Counted from the first letter of the stretch, positions 1 through 6,270 are shown. The stretch is 9,092 nt of DNA from Thermoproteota archaeon (GCA_003661365.1 QMVZ01000056.1:1-9092), one strand, 5' to 3'. The notes: generated by a model from the sequence alone, not told the origin. A program made the numbers and translations.

Positions 1-51
1 CAGAACACAACACTTTGTGAATTCCAAGTGACAGTATGGGGTGGCGGGTAA
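1..51 (+). CDS. 3' end of a pilin-like gene (partial)
   Basis: The window opens inside a coding frame whose last 16 codons read QNTTLCEFQVTVWGGG before TAA at 49-51. The tail VWGGG is identical to the last five residues of the 164-residue pilin-like protein encoded at 1117-1611. Both tails also have an N-x-T sequon 12-13 residues before the Trp and a beta-strand-like alternation in between. I infer that this is another minor pilin-like protein of the same set. The gene overlaps or nearly abuts the next one (GTG at 41 or TTG at 53), as expected within an operon. Only the tail is visible, so the length, N-terminus and exact family are unknown. Confidence 0.6.
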   Translation, partial: QNTTLCEFQVTVWGGG

Positions 52-1114
52 TTTGATCACAGAACCCATTGAAGCCTTATTAGCTGTTTTTCTGATAAGC
101 GTGGGTTTGGCGGCAATTATTGCTTATCATTCTTCAACAACAGAAAGTCTCCAAGTTCTCACAGAGCGGCTGTTGTCAAGAAGTCTAGCTTATGTCATGG
201 CGGACGCTTTTTCTTTTGATTATATAATGTACGGAAACATATCTTTTGATGAGTTCAAGAACGAAGTAGGCAGGATATGTTCTCTAATATGGAATAGAAC
301 TGGAGCGTGGGTTAATACGAGTATCTGTTTTGTTTTTCCTAATGGAACAGAGTTGGAATTCTACATCAACTCGACCAATGTGCAGAAACCCGAGGGCGAC
401 ACTATCCTACTAAAAGTTCCTCTAAGACCAATTGCATTTAACGAAAACCAAAGCCAGTTACATTGGTACGTATTGTCCTACAGGAATTATTATTTTGCCC
501 GGAACTCCACTCAGGATGGCAATGTTACATGGGAGGGCGAAACCGCCCGGTTTTACTTCGTTGTGTACACGGAGGATGGTTTCCCTGTTGATGGAGGACA
601 GGCCCAGGTGACAGTATACACAGATCTAGGGAACTTGGTGGATTCTCAAGGATCTTCAATAACTAACGGAATTTGCAAGATTTCCATAGATCTAGAAGGC
701 TCTGGGAACGTTCCAAGCAAGATTCATGTTTTTGCAAGCTATACAGGTCCTAGAGGGGAAAACTTTCCTACAAGAGAGATGTGGATAAGATTAAGAGAGG
801 GAGATCCCTATAGCAGAGGAGAACAACAGCTCTTGGTCAATCAAAGTGCACAAGAAACAAATCATTTCTATGCTGGGGAAACTATTTACGGAAGAAGCTG
901 TAACAGAATGAATCTTACAAGGTTTGGGTGCTTCATGCAGGATTTAAGTCTTCCTCTTTCAACAGAGGGCCCACAGTACGTTCAAGGGCCATACAATGCT
1001 TCAGTAATCAATGGTTTTGATACAAGCAGCATGGCTAACATTCCATTTTTCTTATACCCTAGTTCTTCATACATAGTCATCCTCAAAGTCCAAATAGTAA
1101 CGGCCAGGGGATAA
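41..1114 (+). CDS. Large N-glycosylated pilin-like protein, possible tip subunit
   Basis: Predicted 357-residue surface protein. Residues 5-29 form one hydrophobic helix with Glu8 and Glu11 just before it. If Gly3 ends the leader, Glu8 falls at mature position +5, the classic type IV pilin glutamate. The rest is polar and beta-rich. It has 11 N-x-S/T sequons (N66, 85, 92, 101, 110, 136, 155, 161, 267, 291, 319) and five Cys; C80/C96 and C287/C297 could pair. Residues about 168-235 look Ig-like (VVYTEDGFPVDGGQAQVTVY, then a Gly-rich turn and a second strand set). The start is uncertain: GTG at 41 gives MAGNLITEPIE, while TTG at 53 gives MITEPIE and is better placed after a GGGGTGG ribosome site at 38-44. 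An in-frame TGA at 29-31 excludes a longer product. The size and Ig-like section suggest a minor or tip adhesin-type subunit; this is inference. The exact family was not recognised. Confidence 0.82.
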   Translation: MAGNLITEPIEALLAVFLISVGLAAIIAYHSSTTESLQVLTERLLSRSLAYVMADAFSFDYIMYGNISFDEFKNEVGRICSLIWNRTGAWVNTSICFVFPNGTELEFYINSTNVQKPEGDTILLKVPLRPIAFNENQSQLHWYVLSYRNYYFARNSTQDGNVTWEGETARFYFVVYTEDGFPVDGGQAQVTVYTDLGNLVDSQGSSITNGICKISIDLEGSGNVPSKIHVFASYTGPRGENFPTREMWIRLREGDPYSRGEQQLLVNQSAQETNHFYAGETIYGRSCNRMNLTRFGCFMQDLSLPLSTEGPQYVQGPYNASVINGFDTSSMANIPFFLYPSSSYIVILKVQIVTARG

Positions 1115-1116
1115 AA

Positions 1117-1611
1117 ATGGAAGTAGTTGAATCCGTTGTAGCCCTTGTTTTGGCCGCGGCCATAATTGCCGCGAGCTTATTCCTCATATATCCTTTTATA
1201 AGAAGACAGCAGGCAGAACAGCGACTGGAATTAGGAAAGAGGATAGCATATGATATAGCAAATGCCATAGAAGAGGTTGTGGCTTCAGGAGTTGGGACAT
1301 CTATTACTCTATCGATTTCCTTGCCAGAGGAAATAATAGCCCTGTCTGGAAACAACTCCATCAACATCCTTGTTACGAATTCTCCGATATATGAACAGGG
1401 AGTCGTCTTAGTTAATTTTTCCGTTACATATGTTTCGGTAGAGCCTAGAGTTGCTGATACTTTGCTCTCAGTTCGCTTAAGGAGTGGATGGAACCTTACG
1501 GTTTCAGGATTGGCTTCTTCAGGGAGAGAGAATACGTTATTGATAGAATACTCCTCATACAATGCTACATCTAGGGTTGGATACATTAGGGCAGTATGGG
1601 GAGGGGGATGA
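1117..1611 (+). CDS. Small pilin-like protein A
   Basis: Predicted 164-residue membrane-anchored extracellular protein. A single hydrophobic helix (residues 3-25) starts at the N-terminus, with Glu2 and Glu5 at its edge. A charged amphipathic helix (about 29-57) and a beta-rich domain with four sequons (N79, N100, N126, N149) follow. It ends in AVWGGG. The ATG at 1117 lies two bases after the previous stop and follows an AGGGGA ribosome site. No other ATG, GTG or TTG lies in frame back to a TAG at 1060-1062, so a normal charged prepilin leader is absent. It resembles its downstream neighbour in layout: helix, LF-L-P-[FY], charged helix with EVVAS, an EE-containing strand, then a Y-N-x-T tail. 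This points to a tandem paralogue pair. Likely role: minor pilin or pseudopilin assembled by the ATPase and platform encoded at 2944-5955 (inference). Confidence 0.85.
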   Translation: MEVVESVVALVLAAAIIAASLFLIYPFIRRQQAEQRLELGKRIAYDIANAIEEVVASGVGTSITLSISLPEEIIALSGNNSINILVTNSPIYEQGVVLVNFSVTYVSVEPRVADTLLSVRLRSGWNLTVSGLASSGRENTLLIEYSSYNATSRVGYIRAVWGGG

Positions 1612-1617
1612 TTATTT

Positions 1618-2058
1618 TTGAGGAGAGCAGTTATTTGGACTGGGCTCACGCTAATAGCCTTGGTTCTGGCTTCTTTTCTTTTTCTTCTAAGGCCATATTT
1701 TGTTGAGTTAAGCATGAGGAGAGAAGCTAAAGCCATAGCAGAGGTTGTGGCATCCGAAATCGTTTTCATCTCTAAAATGAGAGAGAGCGGCGCTATAGCT
1801 GGTCAGCGGGTTCTTAATGTGGAGTTAGAGGAAAATAAGTTAGCAGAGATAATGATTTACAATGATAGTGTTGTCGTGAGATTAATAGCAGATTCTCAGT
1901 CTGTTACCGCTAGCGTGGGATTTATTTCATCAATTCCTGTTATTTCCCCTCCAAAGGTATATGGTGGGAAGATAATCTTCATACTAAGCTACAATAGCAC
2001 AGCAAACTCCTATTTCGTTCATGTTACAAACCTGGTCGGAACAGACACCGCTGGATAA
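1618..2058 (+). CDS. Small pilin-like protein B
   Basis: Predicted 146-residue single-pass protein. A short positive start (M-R-R) precedes a hydrophobic helix (about 4-25), then LRPYF, a charged helix (31-57) and beta-strands with sequons N82 and N126. The tail YNSTANSYFVHVTN parallels YNATSRVGYIRAVW of the preceding protein, and the charged helix carries AEVVAS where that protein has EEVVAS, supporting duplication and divergence. It lacks the Glu near the helix start seen in the other pilin-like proteins. The TTG at 1618 is preferred: it lies six bases after the previous TGA and just after a GAGGGGGATGA ribosome site. It is in the same frame as the previous gene, separated only by that TGA. 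Minor pilin or pseudopilin function is inferred from structure and context; no enzymatic motif was seen. Confidence 0.82.
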   Translation: MRRAVIWTGLTLIALVLASFLFLLRPYFVELSMRREAKAIAEVVASEIVFISKMRESGAIAGQRVLNVELEENKLAEIMIYNDSVVVRLIADSQSVTASVGFISSIPVISPPKVYGGKIIFILSYNSTANSYFVHVTNLVGTDTAG

Positions 2059-2159
2059 AAATATTTCTATTTCGAAATTTTTTCTAAAGCCAGAAAAGAA
2101 TATAGTGCCTTTAGCGTGTTATTTTTAAGTTTTAATTAATCCGACGAAGAGATTTCACC

Positions 2160-2182
2160 GAATTTCATGGAATTTCATGGAA
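2160..2182 (+). repeat. 10-base tandem repeat upstream of pilin TATA box
   Basis: GAATTTCATG occurs twice head to tail (2160-2179) and runs into a third GAA. The preceding block 2151-2160 (gatttcaccg) carries the same ATTTCA core in the same 10-base register, making three units. The centre, CATGGAATTTCATG (2166-2179), is also a near-palindrome with two mismatches. It sits three bases upstream of the TATA box, where an archaeal activator or transcription factor B contact would lie. Regulatory function is inferred. Confidence 0.6.
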
Positions 2183-2185
2183 GGA

Positions 2186-2193
2186 TTTTTATA
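2186..2193 (+). promoter_or_regulatory. TATA box of main pilin gene
   Basis: TTTTTATA follows a purine-rich GGAAGGA that could serve as a BRE. Transcription would start about 25 bases downstream, near 2215, giving a leader of about 30 bases before the ATG at 2244. The spacing suits an archaeal promoter and shows that the pilin can be transcribed separately from the upstream minor pilin genes. Confidence 0.65.
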
Positions 2194-2230
2194 CTGACCA
2201 CGAATCTAATTTTCTACACGACAGACACAG

Positions 2231-2237
2231 AAAGGTG
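2231..2237 (+). promoter_or_regulatory. Ribosome binding site that decides the pilin start
   Basis: AAAGGTG matches the archaeal anti-Shine-Dalgarno and ends six bases before the ATG at 2244. It contains the GTG at 2235, so that earlier in-frame GTG would be inside the ribosome site. This favours ATG 2244. Confidence 0.75.
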
Positions 2238-2243
2238 TCGAGC

Positions 2244-2708
2244 ATGAAAAGAGCGGGAATCTCTAGGGTTGCTGTTGAGGTTATAATCCTAGTCATAGGA
2301 GTGGCTTTGGCCCTGCTAATCTTCAGTCCGATAGGTAGCTACATCTTCGGAGCCTTGGGAAGGACTTCAGCCGTGGGTGGGCAAACTACAGTCACCGTCT
2401 TAAGTGCAGAAATTGATGAAAGCAACAGCACGATCACCCTTTACGTTAAGAACGTCGGCCCTTCTGATCTTGACTTAGATCCTGACGATGACAGCAATTA
2501 TAATGAAGAATGGCAGGTATTCGTTGATAATAAAGAAGCCCCTATATCGAGTACTGACATATCGGATGATACAATGTCTGTTAATGAGGTTGTACAGCTG
2601 ACATGCAGCGCTCCAAGCGGTCTTAGCCTCTCAGAGACTTCGTCTTACAACATTGTCGTCTACGGACCGGGCGGAACTCAGACAGAATACCTCTACAGAG
2701 GGGGCTAA
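2244..2708 (+). CDS. Archaeal type IV pilin (likely major subunit)
   Basis: Predicted 154-residue prepilin. The start MKRAGIS followed by a long hydrophobic helix (about 9-36) is the archaeal class III signal pattern, with probable cleavage by a PibD/FlaK-type peptidase after Gly5. The peptidase is not encoded here. The head domain has strands such as TVTVLSAEID and STITLYVKNVG, a common architecture in archaeal pilins and archaellins. It also has an acidic loop (D75, D77, D79, D81-83), one sequon (N61), one Cys (C121) and the tail YLYRGG. ATG 2244 is preferred over the in-frame GTG 2235 because of the ribosome site AAAGGTG. The gene stands alone, with its own TATA box and its own hairpin terminator, as expected for a subunit needed in large amounts. 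It could instead be an archaellin-like or DUF1628-type protein, but no archaellum genes are near. Its major-subunit status is inferred. Confidence 0.85.
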   Translation: MKRAGISRVAVEVIILVIGVALALLIFSPIGSYIFGALGRTSAVGGQTTVTVLSAEIDESNSTITLYVKNVGPSDLDLDPDDDSNYNEEWQVFVDNKEAPISSTDISDDTMSVNEVVQLTCSAPSGLSLSETSSYNIVVYGPGGTQTEYLYRGG

Positions 2709-2727
2709 ACCCCTTCCTTTCTTTTTT
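2699..2727 (+). terminator. Hairpin terminator overlapping the pilin stop codon
   Basis: GGGG (2701-2704) pairs with CCCC (2710-2713) around the loop CTAAA, extendable by a G-T and an A-T pair. A T-rich tract with a run of six T follows (2714-2727). The TAA stop codon (2706-2708) lies in the loop. It should end the pilin transcript before the ATPase unit. Confidence 0.65.
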
Positions 2728-2782
2728 CAAAACATAAATAGTGTTGAGTAAAAGTTGAGATTCTCTCTGTTTCTTCTTAATT

Positions 2783-2791
2783 GAATTTCAT
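2783..2791 (+). promoter_or_regulatory. Copy of the pilin promoter element
   Basis: GAATTTCAT matches nine of ten bases of the tandem unit upstream of the pilin TATA box. It lies in the spacer before the ATPase gene, about 90 bases above that gene's probable TATA box. It could be a shared operator; with one copy, chance cannot be excluded. Confidence 0.35.
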
Positions 2792-2880
2792 ATGTGCCCC
2801 TTTGGTAGTTCTCTTCTTTTTAATTGTTCTACATCTAATTTGGGGAAGGGAGATTTTAGTTCGACATTAATCCATATCAT

Positions 2881-2888
2881 TTTTATTA
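2881..2888 (+). promoter_or_regulatory. Probable TATA box of ATPase-platform operon
   Basis: TTTTATTA predicts a transcript start near 2912, about 30 bases before the ATG at 2944. A ribosome site AGAGAGGT at 2927-2934 lies nine bases before that ATG. The remainder of the 235-base spacer (2709-2943) holds the upstream terminator, the GAATTTCAT copy and AT-rich sequence; I see no gene in it. Confidence 0.5.
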
Positions 2889-2943
2889 TGAGGATCTTCT
2901 GATAAGTAATTTGTTAGACGATAAGTAGAGAGGTCTCCCATAT

Positions 2944-4359
2944 ATGAAACAAATCTTCCGCAGAAAAAGACAAGAAGTTATAGAGAAAAAAGAGAAAAAG
3001 AAGATAACTGAGATCAAAGATCTGGAAGAGATCATAGAGCTTGTTGAGGGAGTTGCCTGGCGAGGTATTAAAGGGCATAAGTACATCGTAATAGAGCCAG
3101 CCCCGCCAGATCAAGAAGTCTTTCAGAAAGCGAAAGAGTATGTACTCTCTAAGCTTAGCTTTGAGGATTTGGACAAGTTACAGAAGTTATATGAATGGGG
3201 ATCTAAAAGGGCCCTCAAAGATTTTAAGAAAAAATTTGATGATAGCACTTTAAATTCCTTAATATACTATTTAAGAAGGGATATTGAAGGTTTAGGAAAG
3301 TTAGAACCAATTATGAAAGATCCTTATGTCGAGGACGTGACTCTTCCCGCGAGAGGGGGAAGAAGGCTCTTTGTTTATCTGGCTGGAAGAGGAGACTGGC
3401 TGGAAACCAATATAGAGCTGAGTGAAGAAGAAGCAAGGCAAATTGTCCTTAAACTTGCTGAGAGAGTTGGAAAACAAGTTTCATTAGCTGCTCCTAGGCT
3501 AGAGGGTAAGCTACCCGACGGATCTAGAGTACATGCACTTTATGGGCCGGCGGTGAGCGAAGGAGGAACTACCCTGACTATCAGGAAGTTTGTTGTTAGA
3601 CCTAGGATTGAACAACTCATCTTATGGGGAGCTGTCTCTGTAGAAGCGGCAGCCTATTTGTGGCTTCTAGCAGAGCACGGTGTATCTGGATTTATCGTAG
3701 GAGAAACGGGTTCAGGAAAGACCACATTCCTCAACGCTTTGCTGTCGCTTTTGCCAAGATTCGCTCACATTGTAACGGTTGAGGACACGCCTGAGATTTA
3801 TTTGCCAAACCATAAGAATTGGACTTCTCTGATAGGTCAGCCCCCAGGAATGGGAGTAAAGGGTATGGAGATTCCAGATCTTCTGAGAGATGTTCTCAGA
3901 ATGAGGCCAGATTATGTGGTTGTGGGAGAATCCAGAGGCGCCGAGGTAAGATTGCTTGTACAGTTCATACATATTGGTCATACAAGCTTTACCACCTTTC
4001 ACGCCAGTACAATAGAAGGAGTTATATCTAGGCTAAAAGGAGACCCCATCAACCTTACAGAGGAACAAATTGCAGATTTTAAGGTTGCTGCACTTCTTAG
4101 AAAAGAAGGGAACTTTAGAGGGGTTGTAAGAATATCTGAATTGAGCTATGATTCAACTGCAGATGAGGTGATTTTGAGGGACATTTTCACCAGAAAGAGG
4201 CAGGCAGAATTAATTGGAGATCCTATCAAGAACAGTCATTTATTTATCGAAATAGCTGCAAAGGAGGGAGTTCCCCGCAGCGTAATAGTCAAAGAATACA
4301 TGGATAAGATTGACGAGTTGAAAAAGAGGGCTGAGAGGGCCAAAAGGGAGGTTTCTTGA
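2944..4359 (+). CDS. Type IV pilus assembly ATPase, VirB11/GspE/FlaI family
   Basis: Cytoplasmic hexameric ATPase that should power pilin insertion or extraction at the membrane. The order is typical: a basic, charged N-terminus (1-30), an N-terminal domain to about 230, then the RecA-like domain. This has Walker A GETGSGKT at 253-260, the Asp box VTVEDTPEI at 277-285, Walker B RPDYVVVGE at 321-329 and the His box GHTSFTTFHA at 345-354. All catalytic motifs look intact. At 471 residues it is somewhat shorter than many FlaI proteins (about 550) but normal for archaeal secretion ATPases. ATG 2944 is supported by AGAGAGGT at 2927-2934. Its stop directly abuts the start of the membrane platform gene, the conserved partner order. 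Archaellum FlaI is less likely because none of the other archaellum genes are present. The name tadA, gspE or flaI cannot be chosen safely. Confidence 0.95.
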   Translation: MKQIFRRKRQEVIEKKEKKKITEIKDLEEIIELVEGVAWRGIKGHKYIVIEPAPPDQEVFQKAKEYVLSKLSFEDLDKLQKLYEWGSKRALKDFKKKFDDSTLNSLIYYLRRDIEGLGKLEPIMKDPYVEDVTLPARGGRRLFVYLAGRGDWLETNIELSEEEARQIVLKLAERVGKQVSLAAPRLEGKLPDGSRVHALYGPAVSEGGTTLTIRKFVVRPRIEQLILWGAVSVEAAAYLWLLAEHGVSGFIVGETGSGKTTFLNALLSLLPRFAHIVTVEDTPEIYLPNHKNWTSLIGQPPGMGVKGMEIPDLLRDVLRMRPDYVVVGESRGAEVRLLVQFIHIGHTSFTTFHASTIEGVISRLKGDPINLTEEQIADFKVAALLRKEGNFRGVVRISELSYDSTADEVILRDIFTRKRQAELIGDPIKNSHLFIEIAAKEGVPRSVIVKEYMDKIDELKKRAERAKREVS

Positions 4360-5955
4360 ATGCCCCTTGTTGGCGAGGAATTCTTGATAAAAGCTGGAAT
4401 GCCAGACCAAGATCCAAAGGAGTTTTTTGCCAGACTTTTTGCTGTTTGCGGGGTTATGTTGACTTTAGCAGCCATACTCTATCGTACGGGCTATTTAACT
4501 GACCCTGTTCGCTTGGCATTCATAGCAATCTTTCCTTCTCTTTTTATGGCGCTTACCCCTTTTTTATCATACCTAAATCTATCTAGCAAGCTCGAAAAAG
4601 ACTTGTGGGCTTATCTAGCAACTCTTTGGATGTTGCAGAAGGTTGGTAAGTCTTTGGGATCATCTTTCAATGCCATTAGTAGAATCACTGAGGACAATGA
4701 AGTAAAAAAGTACTTTCAAACAGCCTCAGCTAGAATGCTGGCTGCTGGAACGATAGAAGGACTTGATGCAAACATAAGACTCTGCCCAAGCAGCGTGTGG
4801 AGGAGAATATATTCAAGGTTACATGACTACTACTTTACAAGAGGAGAAGCCATCGATGAGATGCTTAAGATAGAGCTTGACGAATCGGTCGAAAAAACAA
4901 TGATAGATGTTAGAAATAGTATGGAAAGGCTTGTCATGATTCTAATAATATATACTCTCTCTTCAACAGCCTTTCCCTTTGTGGTAATGTTGATGTTTAC
5001 TTTTCAATCCTTGGTTTCTGGTTTCGGCGGGGGAGGAATGAGCAACCTTGTCCTCATGACCTCAGTCCTTCCGTCTCCCTTTTTCGTCCTTCTGTTTAAG
5101 ATTTTGGCTCCAAGATACTTCTATTTTGAAAAGAAGACCGTAATAAAGGCATGGCTAAGTTTCTTAGCTACGTTTGTGATGGTTTTCATCATACTTTCTT
5201 TTCTCCTACAGAAGCTTCCACCTAGCGCACAGATAAAGCTACTTAAACTCCCTATTCCAATCCTCTCACTAAATATATGGCAAAGATTAGCCCTATCTAC
5301 GGCTATCGGATCCTTCGTCGGATTCATGCTAACCTTTAAAGAGGAGAGGAAACTAAAGAGCGAGACATTTGACTTCCCTCTTTTTCTTCAAGACTTGTTT
5401 TCGGAGCTAAGAGGAGGAAGATCTTTTAGCGATGCTATATACTCAATGAAGATTACTTATAAATCTCTGAAGGATTTCGCAAACAAAGTCAAGGCCTGGG
5501 CAGCCCTGAGGCTTCCATACACTGAAATCTTGAAGAGAATGGCCGAAAGACAGAAGTTAAGCGTTTCCAAGATGTCAACTCTCCTCATCATGACTGCTTT
5601 AGAGGCGGGGGCTGATCTCAAAGAGGCATTTTCATCTATCTCAGAATTTGCTGTTAGGTTGCGGGAACTCTGGATTGAAACGGAGGGCGAGAAAATAGGA
5701 AACTACTTTACAGCTATGTTTTCATTTATGCTTGTTATCGGATCATATGCCCTGCTAGTTAATATCCTAAATATCCCGATGCTCGCCCCACATGAGGCCG
5801 AAACTATAAAGGAGGGGATCATGATGCAAGCACTTGTTCAGACCCTGGTTATGGGAGGAACCCTTGGACTAGTAAGAACGGGACATTTTACCTCTTCTTT
5901 TAGAGAGCTGTTTATCTTTTCCGTGCTTGCGTTCTTTATTATGCTTACGATCTAA
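4360..5955 (+). CDS. Type IV pilus membrane platform protein, FlaJ/TadC family
   Basis: Polytopic inner platform protein, 531 residues, expected to bind the ATPase encoded just upstream and seat the growing pilus. It contains two T2SSF-like cytoplasmic segments (about 75-190 and 335-445) separated and flanked by membrane helices. The helices are near 26-44, 51-71, 190-217, 228-250, 262-284, 308-326, 447-470, 488-505 and 516-531. The duplicated layout and length match archaeal FlaJ/TadC-type proteins; bacterial TadB and TadC split the two halves. ATG 4360 follows the previous TGA with no gap, and GGGAGGT at 4346-4352 inside the ATPase gene serves as its ribosome site, so translation is probably coupled. 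Assignment to the family rests on helix pattern, size and its ATPase neighbour rather than a single motif. Confidence 0.88.
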   Translation: MPLVGEEFLIKAGMPDQDPKEFFARLFAVCGVMLTLAAILYRTGYLTDPVRLAFIAIFPSLFMALTPFLSYLNLSSKLEKDLWAYLATLWMLQKVGKSLGSSFNAISRITEDNEVKKYFQTASARMLAAGTIEGLDANIRLCPSSVWRRIYSRLHDYYFTRGEAIDEMLKIELDESVEKTMIDVRNSMERLVMILIIYTLSSTAFPFVVMLMFTFQSLVSGFGGGGMSNLVLMTSVLPSPFFVLLFKILAPRYFYFEKKTVIKAWLSFLATFVMVFIILSFLLQKLPPSAQIKLLKLPIPILSLNIWQRLALSTAIGSFVGFMLTFKEERKLKSETFDFPLFLQDLFSELRGGRSFSDAIYSMKITYKSLKDFANKVKAWAALRLPYTEILKRMAERQKLSVSKMSTLLIMTALEAGADLKEAFSSISEFAVRLRELWIETEGEKIGNYFTAMFSFMLVIGSYALLVNILNIPMLAPHEAETIKEGIMMQALVQTLVMGGTLGLVRTGHFTSSFRELFIFSVLAFFIMLTI

Positions 5956-5978
5956 TTTCTGCTCACGTTCTTTCTATC

Positions 5979-6236
5979 TTATATATTACTTCGTAAGAAA
6001 AAATGGCTTGACATTCTTGTTGATAGAATTTTCACCTTGACTTTTAGGTAATCTCTAAACTTCCATAGGAGGTCCTCAAAGTAATCATAGAGACCACAGG
6101 ATCTGCGATATGTGCCACTCATTTTGACAATGATTATGTCATCCGTCTTGGAAAGCAGTTCTGCAGTAGCTTCTGGGCTTCTAAATTCGTTAAATTCCCT
6201 TATTGCTTCCAAAATCTCGCTCTTGTTCATCCACAT
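5979..6236 (-). CDS. Small archaeal protein with SCGLYDYFEDL motif, function unknown
   Basis: Predicted 85-residue soluble protein. It starts with a helix (about 5-30, SEILEAIREFNEFRSPEATAE), then a strand IIIVKMSG, then SCGLYDYFEDLLWKFRDYL and a lysine/valine strand KVKVKI. The motif around Cys47 and DYFED resembles, from memory, small conserved archaeal proteins in which a second Cys often precedes this one; here that position holds Arg or Tyr. No function can be assigned. Start ATG 6236 or the second ATG at 6230 are both possible, with no strong ribosome site. A TTTATAA at 6271-6277 on this strand would put a transcript start near 6247. It is last in the minus-strand series, 49 bases after sfsA, and converges on the platform gene with a 23-base gap. 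Confidence 0.65.
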   Translation of the reverse strand: MWMNKSEILEAIREFNEFRSPEATAELLSKTDDIIIVKMSGTYRRSCGLYDYFEDLLWKFRDYLKVKVKILSTRMSSHFFLRSNI

Positions 6237-6270
6237 ATATAAACCGTAATAATCAATAAAATTTAGTTTA

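Noticed and set aside
1609..1618. In-frame TGA between the two small pilin-like genes as a recoding or read-through site
   Set aside because: The genes are in the same frame, but the second has its own TTG start with a strong purine ribosome site and its own N-terminal helix. Two tandem genes explain it more simply.
1083..1769. A 228-codon open frame on the minus strand
   Set aside because: It lies antisense across the two small pilin-like genes, has no recognisable domain or ribosome site, and the plus-strand frames have clear membrane helices, operon spacing and sequons.
2069..2078. Perfect palindrome ATTTCGAAAT after the 146-residue pilin-like gene
   Set aside because: Ten bases in AT-rich DNA is weak evidence on its own. 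It shares ATTTC with the promoter repeat but is over 100 bases from the TATA box.
1117..2708. C-terminal GG or GGG tails on pilin-like proteins as ubiquitin-like substrates of the E1-like enzyme encoded at 8259-9014
   Set aside because: The tails belong to predicted extracellular, membrane-anchored proteins with no beta-grasp pattern, while the E1 works in the cytoplasm. The genes are 6 kb apart on opposite strands, and the tails are better explained by embedded ribosome sites and a terminator stem.
2944..5955. Archaellum operon
   Set aside because: The ATPase and platform fit FlaI/FlaJ superfamilies, but no archaellin cluster, FlaX, FlaC-H or FlaK gene is in the window.
6236..6243. TTTATATA overlapping the start of the small SCG protein gene as its promoter
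   Set aside because: A transcript starting about 25 bases downstream would begin inside the coding region and lose the start codon.
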